Shown here piece by piece: positions 52,447-61,797 of a DNA stretch of 64,000 nucleotides; the stretch's first letter is position 1; every line of letters starts with the position of its first letter. The stretch covers positions 1,116,001 through 1,180,000 of the forward strand of contig OY730440.1 in NCBI GenBank assembly GCA_963422655.1. The letters are read 5' to 3'. Made by a program: the position numbers and the translations under genes. Source of the stretch: CATQHS01 sp963422655. GTDB taxonomy: Bacteria; Actinomycetota; Acidimicrobiia; Acidimicrobiales; Aldehydirespiratoraceae. Below the pieces are notes generated by a model that was not told the DNA's origin, did not search any database, and saw only the letters and a list, made by a program, of their open reading frames with translations.

Positions 52447-53823
52447 TCAGGACGTGCGCTCCACGAGACCCCCGTACCCGACCGTGCCCGAAACGCCGGC
52501 GGCCGATCCGAGCCGATTCATCGTTGCCGTGTGATAGGACCGGGTCGGCGTGTAGGCCACCGGCAACTCCTTGATCCCGCCGATGAAGTTGGATCGCAAG
52601 TACTTGGTTTCCCCGGCTGGGCTGATATCGGGCATACGCCGGGCGACCTCCCGGAACATCAACCGGATCTCCATCTTGGCCAGGTTGGCGCCGAGGCAGT
52701 AATGCGGTCCCCCGCCCCCGAACCCGATGTGGTCGTTGGGGCTCCGCTCTATGTCGAACTGCCACGGGTCGTCGAACGCTCTCGGATCCCGGTTGGCAGC
52801 AACATGCCACATCACCACTTTGTCGCCGGCTGCGATCTTCACGCCGTCGAGTTCGTGGTCGTGCACGGCTTGACGGCGGAAATGCATGACCGGCGTGGCC
52901 CAGCGCACGATCTCGTCCACGGTTGTGTCCATGTACCTATCGGGGTCGCCGACAAACTTCTGCCATTGATCGGGGAAGTCGAAGAAGGCCATCATGCCGC
53001 GGGTGATCGAGTTGCGGGTGGTCTCGTTGCCGGCCACGCACAGGATCAAGAAGAACATGTCGAACTCGTTCTCGCTGAGGGCCTCGCCGTCCACATCCGC
53101 GGTGAGCAGGGTGGTGATGATGTCATCAGCGGACCGGTCCCGCCGGTCGGCTTGCAACTGGTGGGAATAGCTGTAGAGATCCAGCGCGGCCCGGGTCACG
53201 TCGTCGTGGTCGGCGACCATGTCGGGGTCGTCGCGGCCGATGAACATGTTGGTCCACTCGAAGATCCGAGCCCGGTCCTCGATCGGGATGCCCATCATCT
53301 CGGCGATGGCCTGCAAGGGCAGTTCCGACGCCACCTCGGTGACGAAATCGCAGTGACCCCGCTCGGTGACCTGATCGAGGATCAGCGCGGTGCGGTTCTG
53401 GAGATAGTCCTCGAGCAGGTTGATCATTCGAGGCGTAAAGCCGCGGTTGACGAGCCGGCGATACCGGGTGTGGTTGGGCGGGTCCATATCGATGAGCATG
53501 TGATCCCGCTCGTACTGGCTCATCGTGTTCGACGAGTCGGGTTCGTGCATCTGGGTTCCGCTGTGGTTGGAGGAGAACACTTCGGCCAGCCGGTTCACCT
53601 CCTTGAGGTGGGCGTGGCGGGTGATAGCCCAGTAGCCGGGGCCGAGGTCGCCCTCGTCGATCCAGTGGATGCCCGGTTCGGTCTCGCGCAGCAGTTCCAG
53701 CGCCTGGTGGTGCTCTTGACGCTGGAACATATCGTGGTTCCACAGATCGGCATCGAGATTCGTACGACCTGGATTCGTGTGGCAGTCCCCGTTCCCGGTC
53801 ATGGCGACGCTCCCCCGATTCAT
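52447..53823 (-). CDS. Cytochrome P450
   Basis: 458 residues, soluble bacterial class. I-helix motif LCVAGNETTRNS supplies the oxygen-activating Glu-Thr pair, the K-helix Glu-x-x-Arg lies in VDEIVRWATPVMHFRR, and the heme loop is GFGGGGPHYCLGANLA with Cys near residue 376. The sequence style (HMLIDMDPPNHTRYRRLVNRGFTPR) resembles actinobacterial CYP125/CYP142-type sterol or lipid hydroxylases, which is inference. A 25-residue C-terminal extension (ending VGYGGLVERTS) goes beyond the usual end. No ferredoxin gene is adjacent. Confidence 0.9.
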   Translation of the reverse strand: MNRGSVAMTGNGDCHTNPGRTNLDADLWNHDMFQRQEHHQALELLRETEPGIHWIDEGDLGPGYWAITRHAHLKEVNRLAEVFSSNHSGTQMHEPDSSNTMSQYERDHMLIDMDPPNHTRYRRLVNRGFTPRMINLLEDYLQNRTALILDQVTERGHCDFVTEVASELPLQAIAEMMGIPIEDRARIFEWTNMFIGRDDPDMVADHDDVTRAALDLYSYSHQLQADRRDRSADDIITTLLTADVDGEALSENEFDMFFLILCVAGNETTRNSITRGMMAFFDFPDQWQKFVGDPDRYMDTTVDEIVRWATPVMHFRRQAVHDHELDGVKIAAGDKVVMWHVAANRDPRAFDDPWQFDIERSPNDHIGFGGGGPHYCLGANLAKMEIRLMFREVARRMPDISPAGETKYLRSNFIGGIKELPVAYTPTRSYHTATMNRLGSAAGVSGTVGYGGLVERTS

Positions 53824-53937
53824 TGCGAGCCGTTAGTTGGTATCGATCATACCGGCCCCGCCGGGAAGGCCTGAGGCCCGGGATCCGGCGTGCGAACCAG
53901 TCCAAGCGAGCGGCTGTCCGTCCGCATCCTTTCAGTG

Positions 53938-54987
53938 TTATATGGAAGATACCAGCAGCCGGTCCGCAGCCCCGGTGGCGGTGATCTCGCCCCGCAGCAC
54001 GGCCTCGGCAAGATCGGCCCGCAGTCGCACCAAATCGTCGCGGGCCTCGAACCGTTCGACCAGACGCTGCTCTATCAGGCCGTGCATCCAGGCCAGATCC
54101 TGGCCTGCTCGCTTGCGGGCCAGCGCCCCCGATCCGTCCAGCCGTCGCCGGTGCTCAGAGATGCGGGCCCAGAGCTCGTCCACGCCGGTGCCGTAGCGAC
54201 CGGACACGATCACGACCGGGATCGGCCAGCCGGATTCGGCCGGTTCCATCAACTCGAGCGCCTGGCGAATCTCGACCGCGGCCAGCCGGGCCGGTTGCTC
54301 GTTGGCACCATCGGCCTTGGTAACAGCCACCATGTCGGCCAGCTCCAGCACTCCTCGCTTGATCATCTGGAGATCGTCGCCCCCGTCGACCGGCCAGAGC
54401 ACCAAGAAGGAATCGACCATGCCTTGAACCACCGTCTCGGACTGGCCTACCCCCACCGTCTCGACCAGCATCACGTCGTAGCCGGCCGCTTCGAGCACCA
54501 CCATGACCTGACGGGTGGTGCCGGTAACTCCCCCCAGCGTCCCCGAAGCCGGTGAAGGCCGGACAAAAGCATTGTCGTCTACGGCGAGGCGGGTCATGCG
54601 GGCCTTGTCGCCCAAGATCGAACCTCCGGTGCGAGGACTGGTCGGATCTACGGCCAAGACAGCCACCCGCCAGCCTCGGCCTGTGAGCATGGCGCCGAGC
54701 GCGTCGATCAGGGTCGACTTGCCCACCCCAGGTACACCGGTGATACCGACCCGATGCGCCTGACCAGCATGAGGCAACAGACGTTCCAGCAGAGCATCGG
54801 CAGCCGGGTGATCCTCGGGTCGGGTCGACTCCACCAAGGTGACGGCCCGGCCCAGCTCAGCCCTATCCCCGGTCAGGACTCCGGTCACCAGCTCATCCAC
54901 CCCGGTATCGGTGCGGGCCTCGACCACAAACCGCACCCTACCGGCCACAGAATGCAGGACCGTCGAGGCCGGACCGAACCCGGTCAC
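53938..54987 (-). CDS. meaB: Methylmalonyl-CoA mutase-associated GTPase MeaB
   Basis: G3E GTPase chaperone that guards cofactor loading of methylmalonyl-CoA mutase. Walker A is GVPGVGKSTLIDALG near residue 88, followed by VLAVDPTSPRTGGSILGDKARM (a family signature), ETVGVGQSE, and VAVTKADG for guanine recognition. The conserved part starts at about residue 30; GTG codons at 54936 and 54900 are better start candidates than 54987, because the first 29 codons, and more open frame upstream of them, look like a joined remnant. In most genomes meaB directly follows the mutase gene; here they are about 7 kb apart, with an island between. Confidence 0.9.
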   Translation of the reverse strand: MTGFGPASTVLHSVAGRVRFVVEARTDTGVDELVTGVLTGDRAELGRAVTLVESTRPEDHPAADALLERLLPHAGQAHRVGITGVPGVGKSTLIDALGAMLTGRGWRVAVLAVDPTSPRTGGSILGDKARMTRLAVDDNAFVRPSPASGTLGGVTGTTRQVMVVLEAAGYDVMLVETVGVGQSETVVQGMVDSFLVLWPVDGGDDLQMIKRGVLELADMVAVTKADGANEQPARLAAVEIRQALELMEPAESGWPIPVVIVSGRYGTGVDELWARISEHRRRLDGSGALARKRAGQDLAWMHGLIEQRLVERFEARDDLVRLRADLAEAVLRGEITATGAADRLLVSSI

Positions 54988-55009
54988 GGGTGCACCTGGA
55001 GGTTTGATT

Positions 55010-55115
55010 CGGTCTCCGGGTTGTGGGGCTGGTTGGTTGACTCTTCCGACCCAGATCAGGAAATTGATGGCGCCGTCAGAATCTGTATCGGCGTAGGCAT
55101 TTGGATGGGTCGGGT
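55010..55115 (-). pseudogene. Remnant of the 3' end of a lipoprotein gene like the one at 57.8 kb
   Basis: The minus strand encodes NFLIWVGRVNQPAPQPGD, similar to the C-terminus of the intact lipoprotein (LLIWAGGANQPAPQPDTPTE). At the DNA level 55019-55059 matches 57839-57879 with about five mismatches. The stop codon has been lost and the frame runs on in phase into the meaB open frame. It is placed after the broken metalloprotease. Confidence 0.55.
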
Positions 55116-55131
55116 GAGTCGGAACCTCACC

Positions 55132-57640
55132 TCACCGGTCACTATCTTTATCTTCCGGTTCTGGTCGTTCCAGTACGGTGATGGTGATGGTGGCCGAGCC
55201 GGTCTTGCCTCTCTTGTTGGTGACGGTGGCGGTCAACTGGTGGGTGCCGGGGGAGAGCTGGACTTCTGACTGGTTTGATCCCAGGTCGCCGTCGATGTCG
55301 CTGGACCACCCGATATCCGACCTGCTAATGCTACCGTCTTCGGGATCATAAGCAGTAGCATCCAGAATCCACGCGCCGTGACCATCGGAACCGTCCACAG
55401 GACTATGAATAGTCACCTTCGGTGGTTTCAACTTCACCTCGAACAAAGACGACTCCGTCGTGGTCGACCGGGTCCCGTCCGAAACCGTTACCCGAATCCT
55501 AGCCGTAACCGAACCAGGCAGAAAGACACGGTCCTTCACAATAGAGTTCGACTTGTAGCCAGAAGCCATCGTCTCATAACTGGCGCCACCATCAGCGGAG
55601 TACTCCACCACATAGGACAAATCGTCGCCATCAGCATCAGACCCAACCCAAGAAAACGTCAAAGTGTCACCGTCGAAGACTTGACCAGCGACCGGCTCGA
55701 TAATAGTAACCACAGGATCGGTAACCGAGCGAACCACCTCAATGATCTCAGGTGAACACCAGAAACAGTATCCCGAGCCGAACGGCCAAGCGTCTTGGAT
55801 ATCCGATAACTGGAGTAATCAGGGGGATCATCGACCGGGACCCGCCAAATCTCCCAAACGGACACCGCGCCGCTGTCGTCTTCGACATAAGCATCGTAAG
55901 TACCGAACGGCACCGACCTGACCACATCACCCTCGGCGTCCAACAACTCCACCACGAAATCACCCGACGGCGGCAAGGTAGCCACCGTGGTGGACTCAAC
56001 AGTCAACGTAGGCAACGCAAAAACCCTGCTCAAGTTACCGTCTTCATCCACATCCAAATACCCACGAATGATCTCTCGACGCCCACCAGACGAAACCGAC
56101 GAAGTGTCAGCAGCATCTTCATCACATTCACAATCAGGCCCCTTATTCCAATCGACGCCGTTGATCAAATCAATGAACTCACCATGATGGTACATGTCGA
56201 GCCACCGCCGCTGGGAATCACTGTTCGAGTTGCAGTAGCTCATACTCGAAAACACTTCTTTGGGATCGATGACGGCCAGACCAGAATCTGCCAATGCTCG
56301 TGTAGCGAATCGGGTGTCTATCCCCCACACTTCGGTGTCATCATCACCCATAGGACCCAACTCGGCATCATCATCACTGTTGATGTAAGGATACTCATCG
56401 ACCTCACTGCTGATACCAGCTTCACTAGGATCGGTCTTATCCGAACAGATGGTCCACATCTGGTCGGAACCAGCCGGATCCGGGTATGCAGCATGGTAGG
56501 CTCCGATCACGTGACCGAACTCATGAGGACCGCGGTTACGGGCAAACCCTATACTGCTCTCCCCGTCGAGGCCGTTAGTGTACCAGGCCGCCACTCTGGA
56601 CGGGATATTGCCAGCTTTACCACCAACAGTTCCAGCCGAATGTCCTGCTATCACGCCCAGGAACACCTTGCCATCACCGATATCATCAGACTTGTTCAAA
56701 AAATCTGCAAGAAGTCCCGCGAAAGAAGCACCGTCTTCCGGCGTATTTCCACCTTCGTAACTTCGGATCGTTTATGGTAATTCAGTTCAGGGATCGGCAT
56801 CAGCGACTCGATCCGCCACGCCTGCTCATCGAGCTCATCGTCGGTCAACCTGGCTCTAGTCGTACCATCAGGATCGGTGACCTCTATTCCTACCATCGTG
56901 ACTCGAGGCTGTTTAACGTATCTAAACCCCAGATCAGCTTCACAGGTGCCAACAGGCGGTACAGCCTCTCTGCATTCAACACCCTGATCCACCTCCAACC
57001 GATAGGTGACCTCATAGATATCGCCATTATCATTCTTGTCGCCGATCCAATCCGCATTCTCCAACACAAAATACGCTGCCGCGTTCAGATCACCACGCCT
57101 ATCGATGACATCAGGTTTGGTCTCGAAAAGACGACGATTGGGATCTGCAGATGACCCACCACCACTTGGATTGACCGGAAACACAGTTCCCATCACGTTA
57201 CCATTGCGAACCGCCACCAGCTTGACGTTCAATAGCGTCCCTTGCCACTCACCGGTTCCAGAAAAGCCCGCACCACAGTACGTTTACCCTTAACCAGCGT
57301 TACCTCACCTTTCAAATTCTGTAGACCCTGTGTCACTTCCAGACCGACCAGACGCACCGGCGGTGGCAAAGGCACATGCAGACAATAACCAGTACTGTCA
57401 CGCCCGCTACTACAACTGGTGGGCCGGCAGCCACCGTATCGGCTGAAATATAACTGACCCGCCCCGCAAGAAACAATGCCAGCGTTCGGTGTGGCGGTCA
57501 CTGTGTTTGATGCGGGGCTGGTACCGGCAGAGTTGCGGGCCCGCACCTCGAAATAGTAGGAGGTTCCGTTGGCGAGACCACTGATCGTGCAGCTCCGGTT
57601 GGAGGTGGTGGTGGTCATGGCCCAGCGGGTAGCGCCGGAA
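55132..57640 (-). pseudogene. Secreted metzincin metalloprotease with FN3 and Ig-like domains, broken by three frameshifts
   Basis: Four overlapping frames read as one protein of about 830 residues. Piece 1 (to 57229): end of an FN3 domain, then a Cys-rich stretch and GLEVTQGLQNLKGE. Piece 2 (57232-56696): NVKLVAVRNG to SEVTKVE. Piece 3 (56699-55659): the zinc motif HEFGHVIGAYH at about 56493-56525, which fits the metzincin consensus HExxHxxGxxH, plus a Met-turn-like SSMSYCN. Piece 4 (55737-55132): two Ig/PKD-like repeats (VTIIEPVAGQVFDGDTLTFSW and VTIHSPVDGSDGHG). Shifts lie near 57240, 56750 and 55745. The FN3 start is cut at about 57640 and no signal peptide is left. GC is visibly lower than in core genes. 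Confidence 0.7.
56976..57296. repeat. 321-base direct repeat, second copy at 44071-44390
   Basis: Both copies are in the same orientation, 12.6 kb apart, with nine substitutions and one single-base indel by my manual alignment (about 97% identity). The indel falls in a run of A (four here, three in the other copy) and changes the frame. Seven of the nine substitutions are C/T or G/A transitions, in the GC-to-AT sense going from the 44-kb copy to this one. Confidence 0.85.
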
Positions 57641-57662
57641 CGGAAGCTCCGCAAGGTCATCA

Positions 57663-57770
57663 ATGGCGGCCACGAACCGGCGTATCGGGTCGGCCGCGCT
57701 CGTGGCCGACGGGTTGCACGCCCGGGTGGACGGCCTCACGTCGCTGACGGTGGCCCGTGACATCTACCGG
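57663..57770 (+). pseudogene. Short fragment of a cation diffusion facilitator (CDF) transporter gene
   Basis: The plus strand reads NRRIGSAALVADGLHARVDG followed by LTSL, the well-conserved region of CDF zinc/iron efflux proteins around the Asp/His metal site (HxxxD). Coding similarity covers about 30 codons only, and it then turns into unrelated sequence. Local GC is high, unlike the flanking low-GC genes, so it looks like a piece of chromosomal DNA caught between two island genes. Confidence 0.5.
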
Positions 57771-57819
57771 TCGCACCCGGGTAGACGACGATCTTGGTTT
57801 GTGCCGGGGTGTTGGTGTT

Positions 57820-59358
57820 TTATTCGGTGGGGGTGTCGGGTTGCGGGGCTGGTTGGTTGGCTCCTCCGGCCCAGATCAGTAAGGGTTCATAGGCGTGTAA
57901 ACCTACATCGATGTAGGTTTGACCAGACGGGTTGGGTATCTGTTTGACGGGGTTCAGATCCAAGTCCCAGGCGGTGAGCTCGATCACGTCGAGGACTTCC
58001 AGACCCATGTTCGGAAGGTCGATTAGATTGTAGAGAGCTACGTAGACGCGTAGATCGGCGATCGTCTGGTTGAGGATCTGATCCTCCAGGTCAGGGTGCG
58101 AGTCGGGGGGTGTTAGCTCCATCGAAAATCTGGGAAAACGAAACTCGCCGGCGGGGGGTTCGGGCACCGCCCATTCGGGGCCGTAGTTGTTTTCGAGATA
58201 CTCTTCCCAGGTAAACCAAAACGGCCACCTGTTCTGCGGTGTATAGCCGAAATGGATGGCCCGGCTGATGTCCACGGTCGGGGTCAACGAAGCGGTAACG
58301 ACCAGATCGACAGCAGCCGGGTCGGTAGTACCGGTCCAGTCTTCGATCTCGAAGGGGGCCAGCTCTCCGGGTTGTACCGTCAACGGGAACCGCCACTGTT
58401 GGTCACCAGCGGTAACGGTCACATCCCGAGCCCACAGATTCCAGGACCGGTTCTGCACCAACCCGCGTACTGTAGCATTGATCACCGTCACCGACTCGGG
58501 CACCACTACGACATCATCAACAGGTGAGTCAACCGGAAGGTCACGGCCCTCGAACCCGAGCGTGTTATTGGACGGACGTTGAAAACGCGGAGCGTTCGCG
58601 GCCCGACGCTGACGGTCCCTGGCATAGTCGTCAGCCCATTTGATCACCTCGGCCGGTGAAGTCCCCAACGGGGTCGGTCCTGTCTCAGTGATATAAGTGT
58701 ACCGCCAGTCCGAAGGACACGTAAGCCCCTCTCGAGACCGAAAATCTTCGATGACCTCCAAAAGAAAATCGTCTAACTCACGGGAAGGCTCTATCGGTCG
58801 AGCCCGATGCACAGACAACGCCTCGGTATCGACACACAGATCGAACACCTCATCTTCTATCTTCGCCCACCTCGGCTCAGTTTCCCACCAAAACCCCCCG
58901 AACTCCTCATCCCCACCATCTTGCACCCCAACAGGAACAGCCGGATCGGTTGAAGTGCTGGAATCAACGGGCACAGCCGGATCAGGACCAGCTGACATGC
59001 CATCTACAGGATCGGCTGGACCGACAGGAACAGTAGAAGTGGCGGAATCAACAGGCACAGACGGATCGGTTGACACGTCGTCTACAAGATCGGTTGGATC
59101 AACAGGACCAACAGACACAGCCGGATCGACTAGATCAGTAGACACACTGTCTGTTGTACCAGCGGACACTGTAAGTTCGGGTTCTTGCCCACAACCCATG
59201 ATCACTGCTAGAGCTACCGACCCGGCAACCCACCGGCCCGCCCACGATCCCCATCGGAACTTGATCCTCGATCGTCGGTTCGAACCTAACATGCGTGACC
59301 CACGAACCGTGTCGTCTCCGATCCGGTCCAGTGGTAACAATTCCAGCTCAAATGTCAT
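57820..59358 (-). CDS. Lipoprotein of unknown function with a Thr/Pro/Asp/Val-rich linker
   Basis: 512 residues from ATG at 59358 (GAGGAG upstream, seven bases after the stop of the preceding gene); the Met at 59292 would shorten the long basic leader. A hydrophobic stretch ends in VALAVIMGCG, a lipobox-like site. Residues about 60-150 are low complexity, built from repeats like DPAVPVDSSTST. The rest is a globular domain of about 350 residues (WRYTYITETGPTPLG, WEEYLENNYGPEWAVPEPP) with no motif I recognise. Its C-terminal end is duplicated as a remnant at 55.0 kb. Likely surface-anchored and co-transcribed with the upstream repeat protein. Confidence 0.72.
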   Translation of the reverse strand: MTFELELLPLDRIGDDTVRGSRMLGSNRRSRIKFRWGSWAGRWVAGSVALAVIMGCGQEPELTVSAGTTDSVSTDLVDPAVSVGPVDPTDLVDDVSTDPSVPVDSATSTVPVGPADPVDGMSAGPDPAVPVDSSTSTDPAVPVGVQDGGDEEFGGFWWETEPRWAKIEDEVFDLCVDTEALSVHRARPIEPSRELDDFLLEVIEDFRSREGLTCPSDWRYTYITETGPTPLGTSPAEVIKWADDYARDRQRRAANAPRFQRPSNNTLGFEGRDLPVDSPVDDVVVVPESVTVINATVRGLVQNRSWNLWARDVTVTAGDQQWRFPLTVQPGELAPFEIEDWTGTTDPAAVDLVVTASLTPTVDISRAIHFGYTPQNRWPFWFTWEEYLENNYGPEWAVPEPPAGEFRFPRFSMELTPPDSHPDLEDQILNQTIADLRVYVALYNLIDLPNMGLEVLDVIELTAWDLDLNPVKQIPNPSGQTYIDVGLHAYEPLLIWAGGANQPAPQPDTPTE

Positions 59359-59364
59359 TGGAGG

Positions 59365-61797
59365 TCACTCTCCTCTCGCTTCCGCTCGCTCTTTGCTTAT
59401 ATCATCGTCCATATGTGCATATGGGAGTCGCCGGAACAACGGGTTCGGGTTCTCTTGGTCAGTTACCTCAACCCATGAACATAGTGGCAAGAACCGGATG
59501 CTCGGCGTAATCCAGCAGTTAGACTGCAGGACTCTTCCCTCGACCTCGTTGTCGTACCAACTGTTCCCGCTAGGCCCCAGAACCGAGTCACGGGCGTTCT
59601 CTCCTGCCGCTACTGCTTTGATGATAGCTTTATCGTATCCGGTAGTCCATCTGGGGAACACAGCATAGATGATCGGTTCCTCAGGGTTGGTGACATCATC
59701 GGTGAAAGATATGAAAGGAGCCGCTAACGGAGACTGCGCTCCTTTACCTATACGATCATCAAGGCTCATCACCCCCTGACCGGCATGTACGTCGTATAGA
59801 TAGCAGTCCATGATTTTACCGCGGTTGCCCCAGCGGCAGCTCATCTTCGTGATGCCCCCACCATTTATGGACGATCCGGGTGTGGTGACAACGTTGAGAG
59901 AATCATCGGACTGATTATAGATATCTTGATAGGTCGCATAACATTTTTCTTTGCAGGCAACCCACGTACTTCTAAGCTCCCTCTTCAGGACTGAGATTCC
60001 TTGACAGTATCTATCTCGGAGCAGATCAGCTACTATCTGACCACCTTGGGAAATGTTGGCCCGCTCCGCATGATTCAGCTTCGTAGCACTGCCATACTTA
60101 CGATGTTCAAATATATCAAGTTGCCATAAACCCACCCCTGGATTCCAGTGAGCCCTCTTGTAATGGTGGTAGACCAGGTGAGAATATAACCTTCTATGAC
60201 CAAACTTATCTTTAGCAGGATCGGGGTCTCCCTCATCCCATGTATCCCATCGGGACAATATCATCGGGGAATAGGCGATCTGTTTATTGCCACCGGCCAG
60301 CTCCCACACCGGTATCGATAGCATGATGGCAGCCAACCGGTTAACAGTCAAAGGGTCATTGGACCGTGTCGTGCAACTGCTTACATAACCATCAAGGGCA
60401 TCCTGAGCAACATCAAGAGTCCCCCTGAGCGCTCCTTCGGTGACATGATACATCGACCTTTCCGGGACTGGTAGAACTACTACCCTTATCGATGCTTTCG
60501 GCGTAGCCGTTACCGTGTTGGACGCGGGGCTGGTACCAGCAGAGTTGCGGGCCCGTACCTCGAAACTGTGAGAAACCCCGTTGGTGAGACCACTGATCGT
60601 GCAACTTCGGCTTGCGGTGGTCGTCGCCATGGTCCATCTACCACCGGCCGGTTTGTACCAACACAGGTAACGATCGGCCCCGCCACCAGTCGGGGTCGAC
60701 CAGTTCAGCGTGACTCGGCCGTCACCAGCAGTAGCAGACAGACTCCTGGGCGCCCTGGGAGCCCTAACCACCGTAGAAGCCCCTGGTGTGGCGGTCACCG
60801 CGTTGGACGCGGGGCTGGTACCAGCAGAGTTGCGGGCCCGTACCTCGAAATAGTGGAGGGTCCCGTTGGTGAGACCACTGATCGTGCAACTCCGGCTTGC
60901 GGTGGTCACCGCCATGGTCCATCTACCACCGGCCGGTTTGTACCAACACAGGTAACGATCGGCCCCGCCACCAGTCGGGGTCGACCAGTTCAGCGTGACT
61001 CGGCCGTCACCAGCAGTAGCAGACAGACTCCGAGGCGCCGAAGGAGCGATGTGGCTGTGACCAATCGGGTAATGGTTCTTGACAGGATGCCACCGTGATG
61101 TGGTTGTCTTGGTCTCCTTACAGTAATGGGCATCACCGGACTGATAGCAATCAGAGGGATGAGTGTGGCATACTTTACCGGATCTATGGGTATGCCCGGT
61201 ACAAGGCGGAGCCGGGGTACGATTATTGCTTATCTCCCATTGAAACGTCGTTGTAGTCGTCACACTACAGTAATGGGCTCCACCGGACTGATAGCAATCA
61301 GAGGGATGAGTGTGGCATACCTTACCGGATCTATGGGTATGGCCGGCACAGGACGAGCCCGGTGTATGATTATTGCTTATCACCCATTGAGACGTCGTTG
61401 TAGTCGTCACACTACAGTAATGGGCTCCACCGGACTGATAGCAACCAGAAGGATGAACATGACACACCCGACCGGATCTATGGGTATGGCCGGCACAGGA
61501 CGAGCCCGGTGTATGATTATTGCTTATCACCCATTGAAACGTCGTCGTAGTCGTCACACTACAGTAATGGGCATCACCGGACTGATAGCAACCAGAAGGA
61601 TGAACATGACACACCCGACCGGAGCGGTGTTCATGACCTGAACAAGGCGACCACACCTCATGAAATCCCAACCTTCCACCCGACCCCGCTCCCGCAGCAA
61701 CCCGCACCAACCCGACACCGGCACCGCCCGACTCCGATACCGGTGACGCCTTCGCCTCCCCGACACTGGCGACACTATCAGTCGGCCCACCGCCCAC
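59365..61797 (-). CDS. Secreted protein with four Cys/His repeats, two FN3 domains and a C-terminal domain of unknown fold
   Basis: 810 residues in this frame. Residues 52-245 are four 49-residue repeats with the pattern CxGHxHRSGxVCHxHPSxCYQSGxAHYC followed by Thr5 and WxISNNxTP; the many Cys and His suggest metal binding or disulphide-linked modules. Residues about 255-435 are two nearly identical FN3 domains (APRSLSATAGDGRVTLNWS). From about 450 a domain with MLSIPVWELAGG, NPGVGLWQLDIFEH and CRWGNRGKIMDCYLYDVHAG follows; GLWQL loosely recalls lysozyme-like folds, but this is a guess. The frame has no signal peptide; one lies just upstream in another frame (61778-61915). Lower GC than core genes. 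Confidence 0.7.
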   Translation of the reverse strand: MGGGPTDSVASVGEAKASPVSESGGAGVGLVRVAAGAGSGGRLGFHEVWSPCSGHEHRSGRVCHVHPSGCYQSGDAHYCSVTTTTTFQWVISNNHTPGSSCAGHTHRSGRVCHVHPSGCYQSGGAHYCSVTTTTTSQWVISNNHTPGSSCAGHTHRSGKVCHTHPSDCYQSGGAHYCSVTTTTTFQWEISNNRTPAPPCTGHTHRSGKVCHTHPSDCYQSGDAHYCKETKTTTSRWHPVKNHYPIGHSHIAPSAPRSLSATAGDGRVTLNWSTPTGGGADRYLCWYKPAGGRWTMAVTTASRSCTISGLTNGTLHYFEVRARNSAGTSPASNAVTATPGASTVVRAPRAPRSLSATAGDGRVTLNWSTPTGGGADRYLCWYKPAGGRWTMATTTASRSCTISGLTNGVSHSFEVRARNSAGTSPASNTVTATPKASIRVVVLPVPERSMYHVTEGALRGTLDVAQDALDGYVSSCTTRSNDPLTVNRLAAIMLSIPVWELAGGNKQIAYSPMILSRWDTWDEGDPDPAKDKFGHRRLYSHLVYHHYKRAHWNPGVGLWQLDIFEHRKYGSATKLNHAERANISQGGQIVADLLRDRYCQGISVLKRELRSTWVACKEKCYATYQDIYNQSDDSLNVVTTPGSSINGGGITKMSCRWGNRGKIMDCYLYDVHAGQGVMSLDDRIGKGAQSPLAAPFISFTDDVTNPEEPIIYAVFPRWTTGYDKAIIKAVAAGENARDSVLGPSGNSWYDNEVEGRVLQSNCWITPSIRFLPLCSWVEVTDQENPNPLFRRLPYAHMDDDISKERAEARGE
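60509..61038. repeat. Two FN3-coding direct repeats with 288-base period
   Basis: 60509-60750 and 60797-61038 are almost identical over about 240 bases, for example gcggggctggtaccagcaga in both. They encode the two FN3 domains of the repeat protein. The high identity indicates recent duplication or gene conversion. Confidence 0.85.
61056..61644. repeat. Four tandem 147-base repeats coding the Cys/His modules
   Basis: Each unit encodes 49 residues, and shared segments such as cactacagtaatgggc and ggactgatagcaa recur at the same spacing. The unit length is a multiple of three, so copy number can vary without breaking the frame. The last unit (near 61060-61200) is the most diverged. Confidence 0.85.

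Noticed and set aside
52405..52455. Short imperfect repeats (actcaggactgctcagga) after the PuuD-like gene
   Set aside because: Only two imperfect units between convergent genes; too little to call an element.
60509..61644. CRISPR-like repeat array
   Set aside because: The repeats are long (147 and 288 bases), in frame and coding; there are no short repeats with unique spacers.
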